In this document: piece by piece, positions 36,190 through 44,476 of the stretch | Layout of the letters: every line of letters begins with the position of its first letter | How positions within the stretch are numbered: the first letter of the stretch is position 1 | Source of the DNA: CAYFPS01 sp964345075 | GTDB lineage: Bacteria > CAIWAD01 | NCBI GenBank assembly: GCA_964345075.1 | Contig: CAYFPS010000014.1 | Span: forward strand, 9,315 to 73,314 | DNA length: 64,000 nucleotides | Direction of reading: 5' to 3' | Notes under the pieces: generated by a model | Seen by the model: only the letters and a program-made list of their open reading frames with translations | Database searches by the model: none | What the model was told of the DNA's origin: nothing | Position numbers and translations under genes: made by a program

Positions 36190-37078
36190 GACGAAACTCC
36201 TCAGCCAGTTCTACCTGAAACTGCTCGTAAACCTTGCGCTTGATCAGCTCCACCAGCATCAGCACGTCGCTACTGGTAGCAGTGCCCGTGTTCTCAATGA
36301 AGTTGGCGTGGACCTCACTCACCCGTGCACCGCCGACAGCAAGCCCCTTGAGTCCGGCCGCCTCAATCAATCGTCCTGGATAGTCACCCTCGGGACGGCG
36401 GAACACACTTCCGCATGTGGCTGCGCGCAATGGCTGTGTATTACGTCGATAGTCCTGAAAGGACTGAATGCGGGACTGAATCTCCGCGGCGTCATCTCGC
36501 CTTAGCTGGAAACGTGCCTGTATCACAATCTCGTCGCTGGCCAGGCCGCGTGCCTTGCGATAGGTCAGATCAAGTTCTGCGGCGGATCGTGTGCTGTGTT
36601 TACCATCCGCGCTCAAAAGCTCAGCATCAAGCAGGTACTCAGAGGTTTCTGTTCCATGGGCTCCGGCATTCATGCGAATCATTCCACCCAGTGTGGCCGG
36701 AATGCCCGTCATGAACTCAAGGCCGGCAAGTCCTTCGCTGACGCAGGCGCGGCAAATGCTGGTTGCAGCAGCAGCAGCACCAGCTTGAAGGACTTCTCCC
36801 TTTACCTGGATCCAGGCAAAGCCCTGTCCAAGCTGTATCACAAGGCCGCGCAGTCCGGCAGTGTCAATCAGCAGATTTGAAGCCTTGCCGATAACCAGGA
36901 CTGCAACACCCTCTGCATGAACCAGCCGAAGCACTCTGGCCAGTTCTTCTGGCGAATCGGGCCTGAAAAGAAGCTCGGCCGGTCCACCAATCTTCCAGGT
37001 GGAGAGTGGCGCGAGCCTGGCTTCTGCCTGACAGCGATCCGGGTAGAGTGCCTGCACTTGCTTTAGCACGGAGTTCAT
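36179..37078 (-). CDS. murB: UDP-N-acetylenolpyruvoylglucosamine reductase
   Basis: MurB, an FAD enzyme, reduces UDP-GlcNAc-enolpyruvate to UDP-MurNAc. The FAD-binding region shows VIGKASNLLI, GIPATLGGMIRMNAGAHG and the catalytic-Ser segment ATCGSVFRRPEGDYPGRLIE; the end has VHANFIENTGTATSSD. At 299 residues it is the shorter type II class. The ATG at 37078 overlaps the ftsW stop (ATGA); a longer in-frame extension runs back through ftsW and is spurious. Together with murF it is one of only two Mur enzymes left in this cluster. Two GTGATACA words (36519, 36834) both encode Val-Ile-Gln. Confidence 0.97.
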   Translation of the reverse strand: MNSVLKQVQALYPDRCQAEARLAPLSTWKIGGPAELLFRPDSPEELARVLRLVHAEGVAVLVIGKASNLLIDTAGLRGLVIQLGQGFAWIQVKGEVLQAGAAAAATSICRACVSEGLAGLEFMTGIPATLGGMIRMNAGAHGTETSEYLLDAELLSADGKHSTRSAAELDLTYRKARGLASDEIVIQARFQLRRDDAAEIQSRIQSFQDYRRNTQPLRAATCGSVFRRPEGDYPGRLIEAAGLKGLAVGGARVSEVHANFIENTGTATSSDVLMLVELIKRKVYEQFQVELAEEFRHVA

Positions 37079-38232
37079 GACATCTCCCTTCCCGGCTGCA
37101 GCTTGCGAGCCTGATAGGAGATATTGAGCAGGATGCCCAGCGCGCCCAGCATGGTGATCATGGACGTGCCGCCATAGCTGAAGAGTGGAAGCGTCTGGCC
37201 TGTTACGGGAAACAAGCCAGTGGCGACATAGATGTTGATCACGGAATGCATGAAGAAAATGCCGATGATGCCAAGGGCCAGCATGCGGGCGAAAGGATCC
37301 TGTGAGCGGCGAACAATCTGCAGTCCTCTGAGGAAAAGCAGCAGATAAAGCAGCACGATCACAGTGCAACCAACGAAGCCGTACTCTTCACCGAAAATGG
37401 CGAAGATGAAATCGTTGAATGGCTCGGCCACATAGAAGAGCTTCTGCATGGAATTGCCCGGGCCCTGTCCGACATAACCGCCCCGGCCCAGTGCAATAAG
37501 CGCCTGCACCTGCTGATTGCTGCCAGCGAGGGGATTCGTCAGGGATTGCAGCCAGTCCAGAATACGCGCCTGACTGTTGGAGATGAGCATCAGCATGGCT
37601 GTGAAACCGGCCAGAGCGGTACTCAGCGCGGCGATCACCCAGGAAAGGGGAACTCCCGCAATAAACACCATAAGACCAAATGCGCCCGTGATACCGATCA
37701 TCATTGACTTGTTCGGCTGCAGCAGAAGCGTGACCATCATCAGGCCGTAAAGAAGAATCAGCGGAATGAGAGACTTCCATTGCGCCTTCCAGTCTTCCAT
37801 GCGCGAGAGCACAAGGGCAGCCACGAGCAGGAAGGCGAACTTGCTCAGGTCGATTGGCTGAAAAGCAAAGGAGCCGATGCGGAGCCAACGCTTGGCGCCA
37901 TTCAGCGGCGACTGTGTAAGCGTGCCCATGAGCATCAAGAGGCCGACGATACCCAGCGGCCAGGCCAGCTTCTTCCAGAAGCGGTAATCGATGGTCGAGG
38001 CAATCATCAGGGCGGCAAATCCGACCAGCGCACGCACAAGGTGCCGAACAAGATAATGGCCCAGGAAGCCCTCGTTCATGGCGTGCGCCATCGAAGCAGA
38101 GTACACGCTGAGTGATCCAGCAAAAAGCAGCAGAACGATAATTGTAATCGTATACGGGTCGAGTCTGCTTTCCGATCCACCGCGTGATACACGAAAGGCG
38201 CCCTGCCCCTCAGGCTGACTCAGGTGCTTCAT
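37075..38232 (-). CDS. ftsW: septal peptidoglycan glycosyltransferase FtsW (SEDS family)
   Basis: FtsW polymerises glycan strands at the septum together with FtsI. The 385-residue protein has about ten TM segments and the SEDS signatures GPGNSMQKLFYVAEPFNDFI, IFGEEYGFVG and GLFPVTGQTLPLFSYGGTSM. A cytosolic N-terminal extension of about 26 residues contains one GTGATACA word, read as Arg-Val-Ser-Arg. The ATG overlaps the murF stop (ATGA), with GAGG upstream. In a cluster lacking rodA and murG it is assigned FtsW by position beside ftsI, murB and ftsQ. Confidence 0.95.
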   Translation of the reverse strand: MKHLSQPEGQGAFRVSRGGSESRLDPYTITIIVLLLFAGSLSVYSASMAHAMNEGFLGHYLVRHLVRALVGFAALMIASTIDYRFWKKLAWPLGIVGLLMLMGTLTQSPLNGAKRWLRIGSFAFQPIDLSKFAFLLVAALVLSRMEDWKAQWKSLIPLILLYGLMMVTLLLQPNKSMMIGITGAFGLMVFIAGVPLSWVIAALSTALAGFTAMLMLISNSQARILDWLQSLTNPLAGSNQQVQALIALGRGGYVGQGPGNSMQKLFYVAEPFNDFIFAIFGEEYGFVGCTVIVLLYLLLFLRGLQIVRRSQDPFARMLALGIIGIFFMHSVINIYVATGLFPVTGQTLPLFSYGGTSMITMLGALGILLNISYQARKLQPGREMS

Positions 38233-39590
38233 GCTGCAGCCTCCAGTGCCTCGAGACCGGCAAGGAGCTTTTCCAGACCAGCACTGCGACTACCTTTTGC
38301 CAGAAGGACACCACCAGCAAAACCCTTCAGCTCTTCCTTCAGTTCCTTGGCGTTGTTGACCCTGCGAACAGGCAGCGTGCTGTCTGCCAGCTCCTGCCTG
38401 ATAACCTCAAATCCAGCGTGATCGCCCTTGAGCAGCAGAAGATCGGGGGCCGCCCTCTTCACGGCGGCGGCAACCTGGCGATGTCCTTCTACCAGATAGT
38501 CACCCAGTTCTTCCATGCCGCCCAGTAGCGCAACCTTTGCGCCATTCAGTCTGATTGCCGCAAGCGTCTGCAGTGCCGCAATCATCGACATGGGATTCGC
38601 GTTGTAGGAATCATCCAGGAGGGTCCAGCTGCCCATGGTCCGGGGACGCATGCGCCCTTCGCCACCGGGATCCTGCACAAGGCCTTCAGCAATGCCCTCT
38701 GGTGAAAGACCAAGGGCCTGCGCCATGGCGGAAGCGGCGAAGGCACACTCGAAGTAGGCCCGGCCCGGCAAGGGAAGACACACTTCTTGTGATGCAATGA
38801 CCAGGAGCCACCGGGCAAGCTCATCCTGCCCGGTGATCTCCAGGTATTGATCCGCTCCCAGCTCACAACGCTCGAGCGAATACGTGCTGCGACGCCATTC
38901 TGTTTGTATCTCAGCCTTCAAGGCTTGATCATCTTCGTTTACAAGGAGCAGGCCGCCCTTTGCTGCCAGCCAGCGGTAGAGGGCTGCCTTCTCATGAGCA
39001 ATCACGGCAATGCTGCCCGTGCCTTCCAGATGGGCCGGGTGCACGTTTGTAACACAGCCGGCATCAGGCTCGGCAATGGCCACCAGCCTTTCCATCTCGC
39101 CCGGCCTGGACATGCCAAGCTCCAGCACATGGAAGGCTTCTTTGGTGGTGATTGTATTGAGCATGGAAAGAGGCAGGCCGATCAGCGAATTGCGATTGCC
39201 TTCGATTTGTGTCACCGTGTGACGAGTGGCCAGCAGCTTGGCGCAAATGCGGCGCGTCGTCGTCTTGCCATTGGATCCAGTAAAAGCCACAACCTTGCCC
39301 TGCATGGCCCTGCGCCTCTGCCGTGCACAGTCGGCAAGCGCGGCAACAGGATCGTTGATGGCCAGAACCTGCTCATGCGAGAGCCATTGGGAATCGAGGC
39401 CCGGTGCTTCGGCGATGATCCAGCTCGCGCCGGAATCAAGGACCTGCCCGATGTACCTTCTGCCATCCTGCTGCTCTCCCGGGATGGCAACAAAGGCCAT
39501 ACCGGGTTTAATCAGGCGCGAGTCCACTTCCAGCTTGGGGGACGAGGCGGGAACAAAGATTTCCTGAAGCTTTGCCAGCGGGTTGATCAT
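38229..39590 (-). CDS. murF: UDP-MurNAc-tripeptide:D-Ala-D-Ala ligase
   Basis: MurF adds D-Ala-D-Ala to complete the cytoplasmic pentapeptide precursor. The ATP loop is FTGSNGKTTTRRI; NVHPAHLEGTGSIAVIAHEK supplies the Mur-ligase metal and carbamyl-Lys region; DDSYNANPMSM and LGGMEELG are specific to MurF among Mur ligases. Length 453 residues is typical. Its ATG overlaps the ftsI stop (ATGA). The neighbouring ligases murE, murD and murC and the lipid-step genes mraY and murG are absent from their usual places beside it. Confidence 0.97.
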   Translation of the reverse strand: MINPLAKLQEIFVPASSPKLEVDSRLIKPGMAFVAIPGEQQDGRRYIGQVLDSGASWIIAEAPGLDSQWLSHEQVLAINDPVAALADCARQRRRAMQGKVVAFTGSNGKTTTRRICAKLLATRHTVTQIEGNRNSLIGLPLSMLNTITTKEAFHVLELGMSRPGEMERLVAIAEPDAGCVTNVHPAHLEGTGSIAVIAHEKAALYRWLAAKGGLLLVNEDDQALKAEIQTEWRRSTYSLERCELGADQYLEITGQDELARWLLVIASQEVCLPLPGRAYFECAFAASAMAQALGLSPEGIAEGLVQDPGGEGRMRPRTMGSWTLLDDSYNANPMSMIAALQTLAAIRLNGAKVALLGGMEELGDYLVEGHRQVAAAVKRAAPDLLLLKGDHAGFEVIRQELADSTLPVRRVNNAKELKEELKGFAGGVLLAKGSRSAGLEKLLAGLEALEAAA

Positions 39591-41401
39591 GGGCGCAGCT
39601 CCGAGAGCAGGGCATCCTTGGGAAGTTCCATGGGAGGAAGTTCACGGCTTGTATCACCGGCCCAGATGACAGGGTCGAGCGTCAGGCGCCGATCCTCATC
39701 GGACTCGGCAAAGCGTTCCATGATCTGCTTGAATACCGGAGCCGCAACGGTTCCGCCGTAGACGGCTCCACGGGGCGTATCCACCAGCACGAGACCAGCC
39801 AGGCGCCGTCCATTAAGGTCAGCGAAGCCGGCAAAGGAAGCGATGTAATCACGATTGGAGTAACCGCCTTCGGGCTTCAGCTTCTGGGCCGTTCCTGTTT
39901 TACCACCAATGCGGACATGTTCGCTGGCAGCACGTTTGCCGGTACCCTCATTGACTGTGTAGACGAGCAATTCCTGCAGACGGCGTGCCGTTGCCGGACT
40001 CATCACACGCCGGATCACAACACGCTCGGACTCTTCGAGGCCCGCTTCGCCATGAACGGCCGCCAGCAAACGCGGCTTGACGAGGACGCCATCATTGGCC
40101 ACCGCGCCAAATGCCGCCGCTACTTGCAGGGCTGTAGCCGCTACACCCTGCCCCATGGCAATGTTTGCGTACTCGACCGGCCCCCAGCGATCCAGCGAAA
40201 GCAGCAGACCAGCTGCTTCACCCGGAAGGTCAATGCCCAGCTGCTGGCCGAAACCAAAATTGCGGGACATGACATAGAGCTTTTCACGCTCCATGCGCTC
40301 GGCCAGCACGGCGGTTCCAATGTTTGAGGAAAGCGCAAAAATGTCGCGCACGCTCAGCGTGTCGTAGCCATCGTGATCCGAGTCCTGTATCACACGGTTG
40401 GCAACGCGGTATGCACCCTTGTGGCAGTAGACGCCTTCTTCAAAGTCGTCCAGAAATCCAGCTTCGATCAGGGCGGCGTAGGTGATGAGCTTGTACGTGG
40501 AGCCGGGCTCATACATGTCGGAAATGCAGCGAACACGGGCAGCCTCGGGCGTGTAACCAGCCCGGTTGTTCGGATCCAGTGGCGGCCAGCTGGCCAGAGC
40601 AAGCAAACTGCCGTCGGCCGGATCAAGCAGCACAACCTGCCCGGAAAGCGCGTTCCATTTTTCCACGGCTGCAGCCAGCTCTTCTTCAGCAATGGCCTGA
40701 CAGCGCAGATCCAGAAAGAGCTTCAAGTCCTGTCCGGGCGTCGCTTCGTGTGACTCCGAATCGACAACTGCCAGTTCCCGGCCCCCGGCAGTAGTAATCA
40801 CGACTTCCTGGCCGTGTACGCCGCTAAGCCGGTTGTGATAACCCGCCTCCAGGCCGCCAATCGGCTGGTTCTCGTGATTCATGATCCCCAGCAGATTTCC
40901 TGCGACCTGCCCCTGCGGGTAGATTCGCATGCCCGTGCGGGAGAGATAGAAGCCATGAATCAACTTGGATTTGAGCGACCTTACCAGCGGCTCGGGGACA
41001 TTGCGATTGAGGATAAGGCGGCTGCGCGGAGATGCCTTTGAACACTCCGCAGCAAGAAGCTTCTTCAGCTCCTTCAGCGAGCGTCCACTGACCGGCTGAA
41101 TCAGCTCAGCCGTACGGTCAACATTGCGGATCTGCCTGGGGTTGATCTCCACGTCATAGTAGTGCAGGAGCTCAACTGCCATCAGGTTGTCGCGGCAATC
41201 ACTGATGCTGCCCCTGGGCGCTGTGATCTCGCGCTGCCGATGTAGCTGCCGCTCAAAGGCCGTGTCGAGCTTGTCCTTCCACAGAAACTGCACGGCTGCC
41301 AGCTTGACCAGCACAAGCCCGAAAACGAGCATGCCAATCAGTCGCAGGACCACAAGTCGACCCCGGTAGGCAAAGGGTCTGACAGCACGCAGCTTTCTCA
41401 T
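39587..41401 (-). CDS. ftsI: septal transpeptidase FtsI (PBP3)
   Basis: This class B penicillin-binding protein crosslinks septal peptidoglycan. A short cytosolic tail is followed by one TM helix (about 19-40), a pedestal domain with APRGSISDCRDN, and a transpeptidase domain with SxxK as STYK (nucleophile Ser in EPGSTYKL), SxN as SSN, and KTGT in GGKTGTAQK. No PASTA domain follows, unlike the Spo VD type. The ATG at 41401 overlaps the ftsL stop (ATGA). Two GTGATACA words lie at 39650 and 40386. Confidence 0.97.
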   Translation of the reverse strand: MRKLRAVRPFAYRGRLVVLRLIGMLVFGLVLVKLAAVQFLWKDKLDTAFERQLHRQREITAPRGSISDCRDNLMAVELLHYYDVEINPRQIRNVDRTAELIQPVSGRSLKELKKLLAAECSKASPRSRLILNRNVPEPLVRSLKSKLIHGFYLSRTGMRIYPQGQVAGNLLGIMNHENQPIGGLEAGYHNRLSGVHGQEVVITTAGGRELAVVDSESHEATPGQDLKLFLDLRCQAIAEEELAAAVEKWNALSGQVVLLDPADGSLLALASWPPLDPNNRAGYTPEAARVRCISDMYEPGSTYKLITYAALIEAGFLDDFEEGVYCHKGAYRVANRVIQDSDHDGYDTLSVRDIFALSSNIGTAVLAERMEREKLYVMSRNFGFGQQLGIDLPGEAAGLLLSLDRWGPVEYANIAMGQGVAATALQVAAAFGAVANDGVLVKPRLLAAVHGEAGLEESERVVIRRVMSPATARRLQELLVYTVNEGTGKRAASEHVRIGGKTGTAQKLKPEGGYSNRDYIASFAGFADLNGRRLAGLVLVDTPRGAVYGGTVAAPVFKQIMERFAESDEDRRLTLDPVIWAGDTSRELPPMELPKDALLSELRP

Positions 41402-41748
41402 GGCCGCCCTCCTGCCAGGCGGGTGTTGGCCCGGCGCGCCTGTCCCTTGCCTAGTACGATATGGGCGACGCCGTCGCGCGGCCAGACCATACCAATCCTC
41501 CGCGCATCCCGCTCGATACGCGCAAAGGCGCACATCCCCTCATAACGGGTCTTGAGTAGCTGAAGTTCGCCTTCCCAGGAAGCCGTGACACGCTGCTCTT
41601 CAAAGAGCTGATTCTCCAGTTTCTGGGTAAGCAGTGCTTTCCAGCTCATGGCGAAAATGATGCCGGCAGCCAGCAGAAAGAGCGGCAGGCGTGTGCGCAA
41701 AAAGCCGAACTGGCTGCGAATGTCTGGCCGGGAGGAGCGCCGTGGCAT
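41398..41748 (-). CDS. ftsL: FtsL-like division protein
   Basis: The 116-residue protein lies between rsmH and ftsI, the standard place of ftsL. It has a basic N-terminus (MPRRSSRPDIRSQFG), one TM helix (about 22-38) and a short coiled-coil (QKLENQLFEEQRVTASWEGELQLLK), then GMVWPRDGVAHIVL at the end, resembling the A-x-x-x-G(M/L) C-terminus of FtsL-type proteins. FtsL sequences hardly align between phyla, so size, topology and position carry the call. Its start overlaps the rsmH stop (TGATG). Confidence 0.85.
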   Translation of the reverse strand: MPRRSSRPDIRSQFGFLRTRLPLFLLAAGIIFAMSWKALLTQKLENQLFEEQRVTASWEGELQLLKTRYEGMCAFARIERDARRIGMVWPRDGVAHIVLGKGQARRANTRLAGGRP

Positions 41749-42674
41749 CAGCTTGTCTCCCCCAGCTTCTGAATCACACGAAGTCTTGCCGAGCGGCTGC
41801 GCGGGTTGGAATCCTTTTCGCCAGCGCCGGGCTGAACGGCCTTGCGTGTTACAGCCGTGGCCAGAGCAGTCTGTACTTTTCTGGGTGCGCCACGTGGGGT
41901 GAAGTCGGGCTCCTGCCCACACCAGCTGCGGAAGCAACGTTTGGTCAGACGGTCTTCAAGGCTGTGATAACTGATCACGGCAAGGCGACCGCCGGGCGCG
42001 AGGCGCTTGAAGGCCTGACTCAGTCCGGACTGAAGCTCCTCCATTTCGCCATTCACTTCAATCCGCAGTGCTTGAAAAACCTGGCTGAGCCATTTGTAAG
42101 ACTGATGAGTCCCAAAGGCGCCTTCAAGCAGGCGCACCAGCTCGGTAGTGTCATTGAACAGGCAGGCTGAACGGGCTTCGTGTATCACACGAGCCATGCG
42201 GCGCCAATTTCTGACTTCCCCATAATTGCGCAGGCATTCACCAATGGCGCGCTCGTCGGCTGTCCGCAGAAATTCGCCGGCACTTTGTCCGGTGCGTCGA
42301 TCCATGCGCATGTCGAGGGGACCTTGCCGCATGAAGGAAAAGCCGCGGCTGGCTTCGTCAAGCTGATGGGATGAGACGCCAAGATCCATCAGGACTCCGG
42401 TGAATAACAACTCGGGCGGAAGGAGCTGATCCAGAGTGGAAAAGGCTCCCTGTATCACATGGAAGCGACTGTCGCCAGACCAGTCCTGCGCTGCCACGTG
42501 CGCAATTGCATCCTCGTCACGATCAAGGGCCCAGTGCCTGCCTTTTTGATCGAGCCTGGACAGGATGGCCCGGCTGTGTCCGCCGCCTCCCATCGTACAA
42601 TCCAGATAGAGTCCACTCCTGGAGGTGACAAGCTGTTCAAGCACCTCCCCGAGAAGTACGGGTTCGTGATACAT
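41748..42674 (-). CDS. rsmH: 16S rRNA m4C1402 methyltransferase RsmH (MraW)
   Basis: RsmH methylates N4 of C1402 in the ribosomal P site. The protein starts MYHEPVLLGEVLEQL, followed by the SAM-binding YLDCTMGGGGHSRAIL, then GVLMDLGVSSHQLDEASRGFSF and PGGRLAVISYHSLEDR, all family signatures. Length is 308 residues. The start codon itself lies in a GTGATACA word: ATG TAT CAC. No strong ribosome site is visible. The gene follows the small STAS-type gene by eight bases. RsmH is the standard second gene of dcw clusters. Confidence 0.97.
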   Translation of the reverse strand: MYHEPVLLGEVLEQLVTSRSGLYLDCTMGGGGHSRAILSRLDQKGRHWALDRDEDAIAHVAAQDWSGDSRFHVIQGAFSTLDQLLPPELLFTGVLMDLGVSSHQLDEASRGFSFMRQGPLDMRMDRRTGQSAGEFLRTADERAIGECLRNYGEVRNWRRMARVIHEARSACLFNDTTELVRLLEGAFGTHQSYKWLSQVFQALRIEVNGEMEELQSGLSQAFKRLAPGGRLAVISYHSLEDRLTKRCFRSWCGQEPDFTPRGAPRKVQTALATAVTRKAVQPGAGEKDSNPRSRSARLRVIQKLGETS

Positions 42675-42682
42675 GGCTCGAT

Positions 42683-42973
42683 TCAGGCGGCCTGCTGCGC
42701 GCCTTTTATGCAGTGTTGACTTCCAAATGAGGAATGGGGAAGGCCGGCAAATTCGATTCGCTTGCCCAGCGGAGCCCGTGACATCATCCCCGCAAGCAGC
42801 GCGGGCAGTTCCGGATCTGCCGAATTGGCAAGTCGCCGCATGTCGAACAACACGGTTCTCTCAACGGGCAGCACGCGCAGCAGGAATTCAAGCTGGCTGA
42901 TCCCTGAATCATCCAGCCGACCCCTCAGCCGGAAAAGATCCAGATTCGCCTGACTGCGCTGTACAATGTGCAT
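42683..42973 (-). CDS. small STAS-domain-like protein between mraZ and rsmH
   Basis: The 96-residue protein reads as a lone STAS fold (anti-sigma-factor antagonist/SpoIIAA type): a first strand pair NLDLFRLRGRLDDSGISQL, a central VLFDMRRLANSADPELPAL where the phosphorylatable Ser/Thr usually falls, and a final strand KRIEFAGLP. The Ser of NSAD could be the regulatory residue. Its place inside a division cluster is unusual. The start is either ATG 42973 (GGAAGG about 9 bases upstream) or a TTG at 42982 overlapping the mraZ stop. I favour the ATG. Partners, such as a kinase, are not in the window. Confidence 0.7.
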   Translation of the reverse strand: MHIVQRSQANLDLFRLRGRLDDSGISQLEFLLRVLPVERTVLFDMRRLANSADPELPALLAGMMSRAPLGKRIEFAGLPHSSFGSQHCIKGAQQAA

Positions 42974-42978
42974 CGAGA

Positions 42979-43398
42979 TCAACCTTCCCTTGTGTCTTCG
43001 GCAATGTGACGTTCGAACTCTTCCGGGTCCCAGATCTGCACATGACGAAGAAAGCCGACGAGCTTGATCACACCACCCTTGGCCAGCTTTGCGCCCTTGA
43101 TGTGGGCAGCAGGAATCTTGATTCGACCCTGGGCATCAACCGTGCACGGAAAGCTCGAGCTGATGCGGCGGTGAATCCACACGCGGTCACGGGGGTTGTC
43201 CGGATCCATTTTGGCAGCCTTGTCCTTGATCTGCTCATATTCTTCGGCAGAATAAAGCGCAAGACTGCTGTCATAGTCACGGGTGATGTAAAGCAGGCTT
43301 TCCTGATCAGGAGCAAGAGCCTCCCGGAAGGCAGGCGGAAGCTTGACGCGACCTTTCACGTCCAGGGAATAATCGTATTCGCCCGTAAGGAGGGCCAT
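42979..43398 (-). CDS. mraZ: transcriptional regulator MraZ
   Basis: MraZ is a ring-forming DNA-binding repressor of the dcw cluster. The 139-residue protein has two SpoVT-AbrB-like halves: GEYDYSLDVKGRVKLPPAFRE and SFPCTVDAQGRIKIPAAH, each with the D-x-K/Q-GR-x-x-x-P signature. It is the first gene of the cluster. The three direct repeats just upstream of its start fit the known MraZ operator, so autoregulation is likely. AAAGGGAA lies just before the ATG. Confidence 0.96.
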   Translation of the reverse strand: MALLTGEYDYSLDVKGRVKLPPAFREALAPDQESLLYITRDYDSSLALYSAEEYEQIKDKAAKMDPDNPRDRVWIHRRISSSFPCTVDAQGRIKIPAAHIKGAKLAKGGVIKLVGFLRHVQIWDPEEFERHIAEDTREG

Positions 43399-43404
43399 TT
43401 CCCT

Positions 43405-43465
43405 TTGCTCCCACTAATTCCCACTATTCACCACCAAAGAAAACGTCCTGACCCCTTTGAGTCAA
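43405..43465 (-). promoter_or_regulatory. mraZ promoter with three MraZ-box repeats
   Basis: On the minus strand GTGGTGAATA, GTGGGAATTA and GTGGGAGCAA follow one another with exact 10-bp period (CCAC at 43431, 43421 and 43411 on the plus strand), ending at the mraZ ribosome site. MraZ is known to bind 10-bp-spaced GTGGG/TGGGN direct repeats. A TTGACT at 43465-43460 could be the -35 element, with TTTCTT 17 bases later as a weak -10. Confidence 0.8.
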
Positions 43466-43558
43466 GCAAAATCCTCTCTATCAGACGGAAGAATGAAAAT
43501 GGAGTTCTCCTTATCCTTGATTATCATAGATTTCAAGGGATCAGTCTTCGAGAAAAAA

Positions 43559-43580
43559 GGTGGTAAAAAGTGGTAGACGG
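43559..43580 (+). promoter_or_regulatory. two MraZ-like boxes at the start of the ArsR-type gene
   Basis: On the plus strand GTGGTAAAAA and GTGGTAGACG stand in tandem with the same 10-bp period as the mraZ operator, overlapping the ribosome site and GTG start of the divergent regulator gene. They resemble the AAAGTGG boxes described for mollicute MraZ. With only two units, chance cannot be excluded. Confidence 0.45.
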
Positions 43581-44124
43581 ACTTCACGACTCGATCAATC
43601 AAGATCGTATCTGGGCCGCGCTCGCCTCTGCGCACCGGCGGAAACTGTTGAGCATAATCGCTTTTACCGAAGCAAATGTTGGGGATCTGGCCAAAGCCAC
43701 CAACCTGGACGCCGCCAGCATTTCCCATCACATCAAAAAGCTGCGTGAAGCAGGCTTGATTCGCGTGCAGCGGGAAGGCAGGCATCGGGATTGTCAGCTG
43801 GTAGAAGACGGGCTCGATGAGGTCCTTGGCTGGCTACAGGAGCTGCGTGATACCGGGCGGGAGCGGTCGCTCAGCAAAGAGAGCTACCGCGAACAGACCC
43901 TGATCGATTACCTGCAGTCTGGCAGGCTACCCACGCATCCCCGCAAACGAAGGATCGTGCTGGGCTGGTTTCACGCCCTTTTGGAGCGGGACCGCTTGAT
44001 TCCCGAACAGGAAGCGATCAACTTGCTGGAAGAAAAGGGTGGGTCAGGCAAAGAGCTGCTTTCGGAACTGGCTAAAGAAGGCATGTTGATTCGGCGGGAG
44101 GGCTATATACTTGCCTCGTTCTGA
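43570..44124 (+). CDS. ArsR-type winged-helix regulator with DUF2087 C-terminal domain
   Basis: The 184-residue protein has an ArsR-like helix-turn-helix at residues 12-75 (RRKLLSIIAFTEANVGDLAK, then SISHHIKKLREAGLIRVQRE) and a C-terminal DUF2087 domain (TLIDYLQSGRLPTHPRKRRI, ending LLSELAKEGMLIRREG). No metal-binding Cys pair of classic ArsR sensors is seen. The start is GTG at 43570, with AAGGTGG upstream. It is transcribed away from mraZ, sharing the 170-bp control region, and overlaps the convergent small gene by 22 bases. Its target and signal are unknown. Confidence 0.85.
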   Translation: MVDGLHDSINQDRIWAALASAHRRKLLSIIAFTEANVGDLAKATNLDAASISHHIKKLREAGLIRVQREGRHRDCQLVEDGLDEVLGWLQELRDTGRERSLSKESYREQTLIDYLQSGRLPTHPRKRRIVLGWFHALLERDRLIPEQEAINLLEEKGGSGKELLSELAKEGMLIRREGYILASF

Positions 44125-44408
44125 TCGGCCGGCTGGGCGTAAACACAGATATGATCAGGATTCAGGCGCACATTGGGAATGATCAGCTTCAGCAGGCTGG
44201 CAACGTTGCGCTGCAGATTGTCCAGATCCTTGCAGGGTAAAGGACTCTTCACCTGGCGACCAATCAGCTTCTGGCCAGCGATCGTGCGGATGAGCAGGTA
44301 CTCGGGATCATCGTGTTTGAAGTAGATCTCCATTGCAGGCTTGCTTGCATCCAGCCCTTCCTGCAATTTGTCCGTCAGCTCGACACCTATGAATAGCGAA
44401 TGGCTCAC
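44103..44408 (-). CDS. uncharacterised small protein downstream of thyX
   Basis: I do not recognise this 101-residue protein. It starts at GTG 44408, with AGGGGGG 4 bases upstream, giving VSHSLFIGVELTDKLQEGLD, and has a mixed alpha/beta pattern (AMEIYFKHDDPEYLLIRTIA, then ASLLKLIIPNVRLNPDHICV) but no signal peptide or TM segment. An open frame continues upstream through the end of thyX and is probably spurious. It lies 68 bases after thyX and likely shares its transcript. Its end overlaps the convergent regulator gene. Confidence 0.6.
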   Translation of the reverse strand: MSHSLFIGVELTDKLQEGLDASKPAMEIYFKHDDPEYLLIRTIAGQKLIGRQVKSPLPCKDLDNLQRNVASLLKLIIPNVRLNPDHICVYAQPADQNEASI

Positions 44409-44476
44409 CAGCCCCCCTGAAATCAATTCCGGCATGAATGTTGCAATGTAGTGAAAATCTGCCCAAGTAAATTCGG

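Noticed and set aside
36179..37369. Longer murB product of 396 codons.
   Set aside because: The N-terminal extension lies within ftsW in another frame; the overlapping ATGA start at 37078 fits the family.
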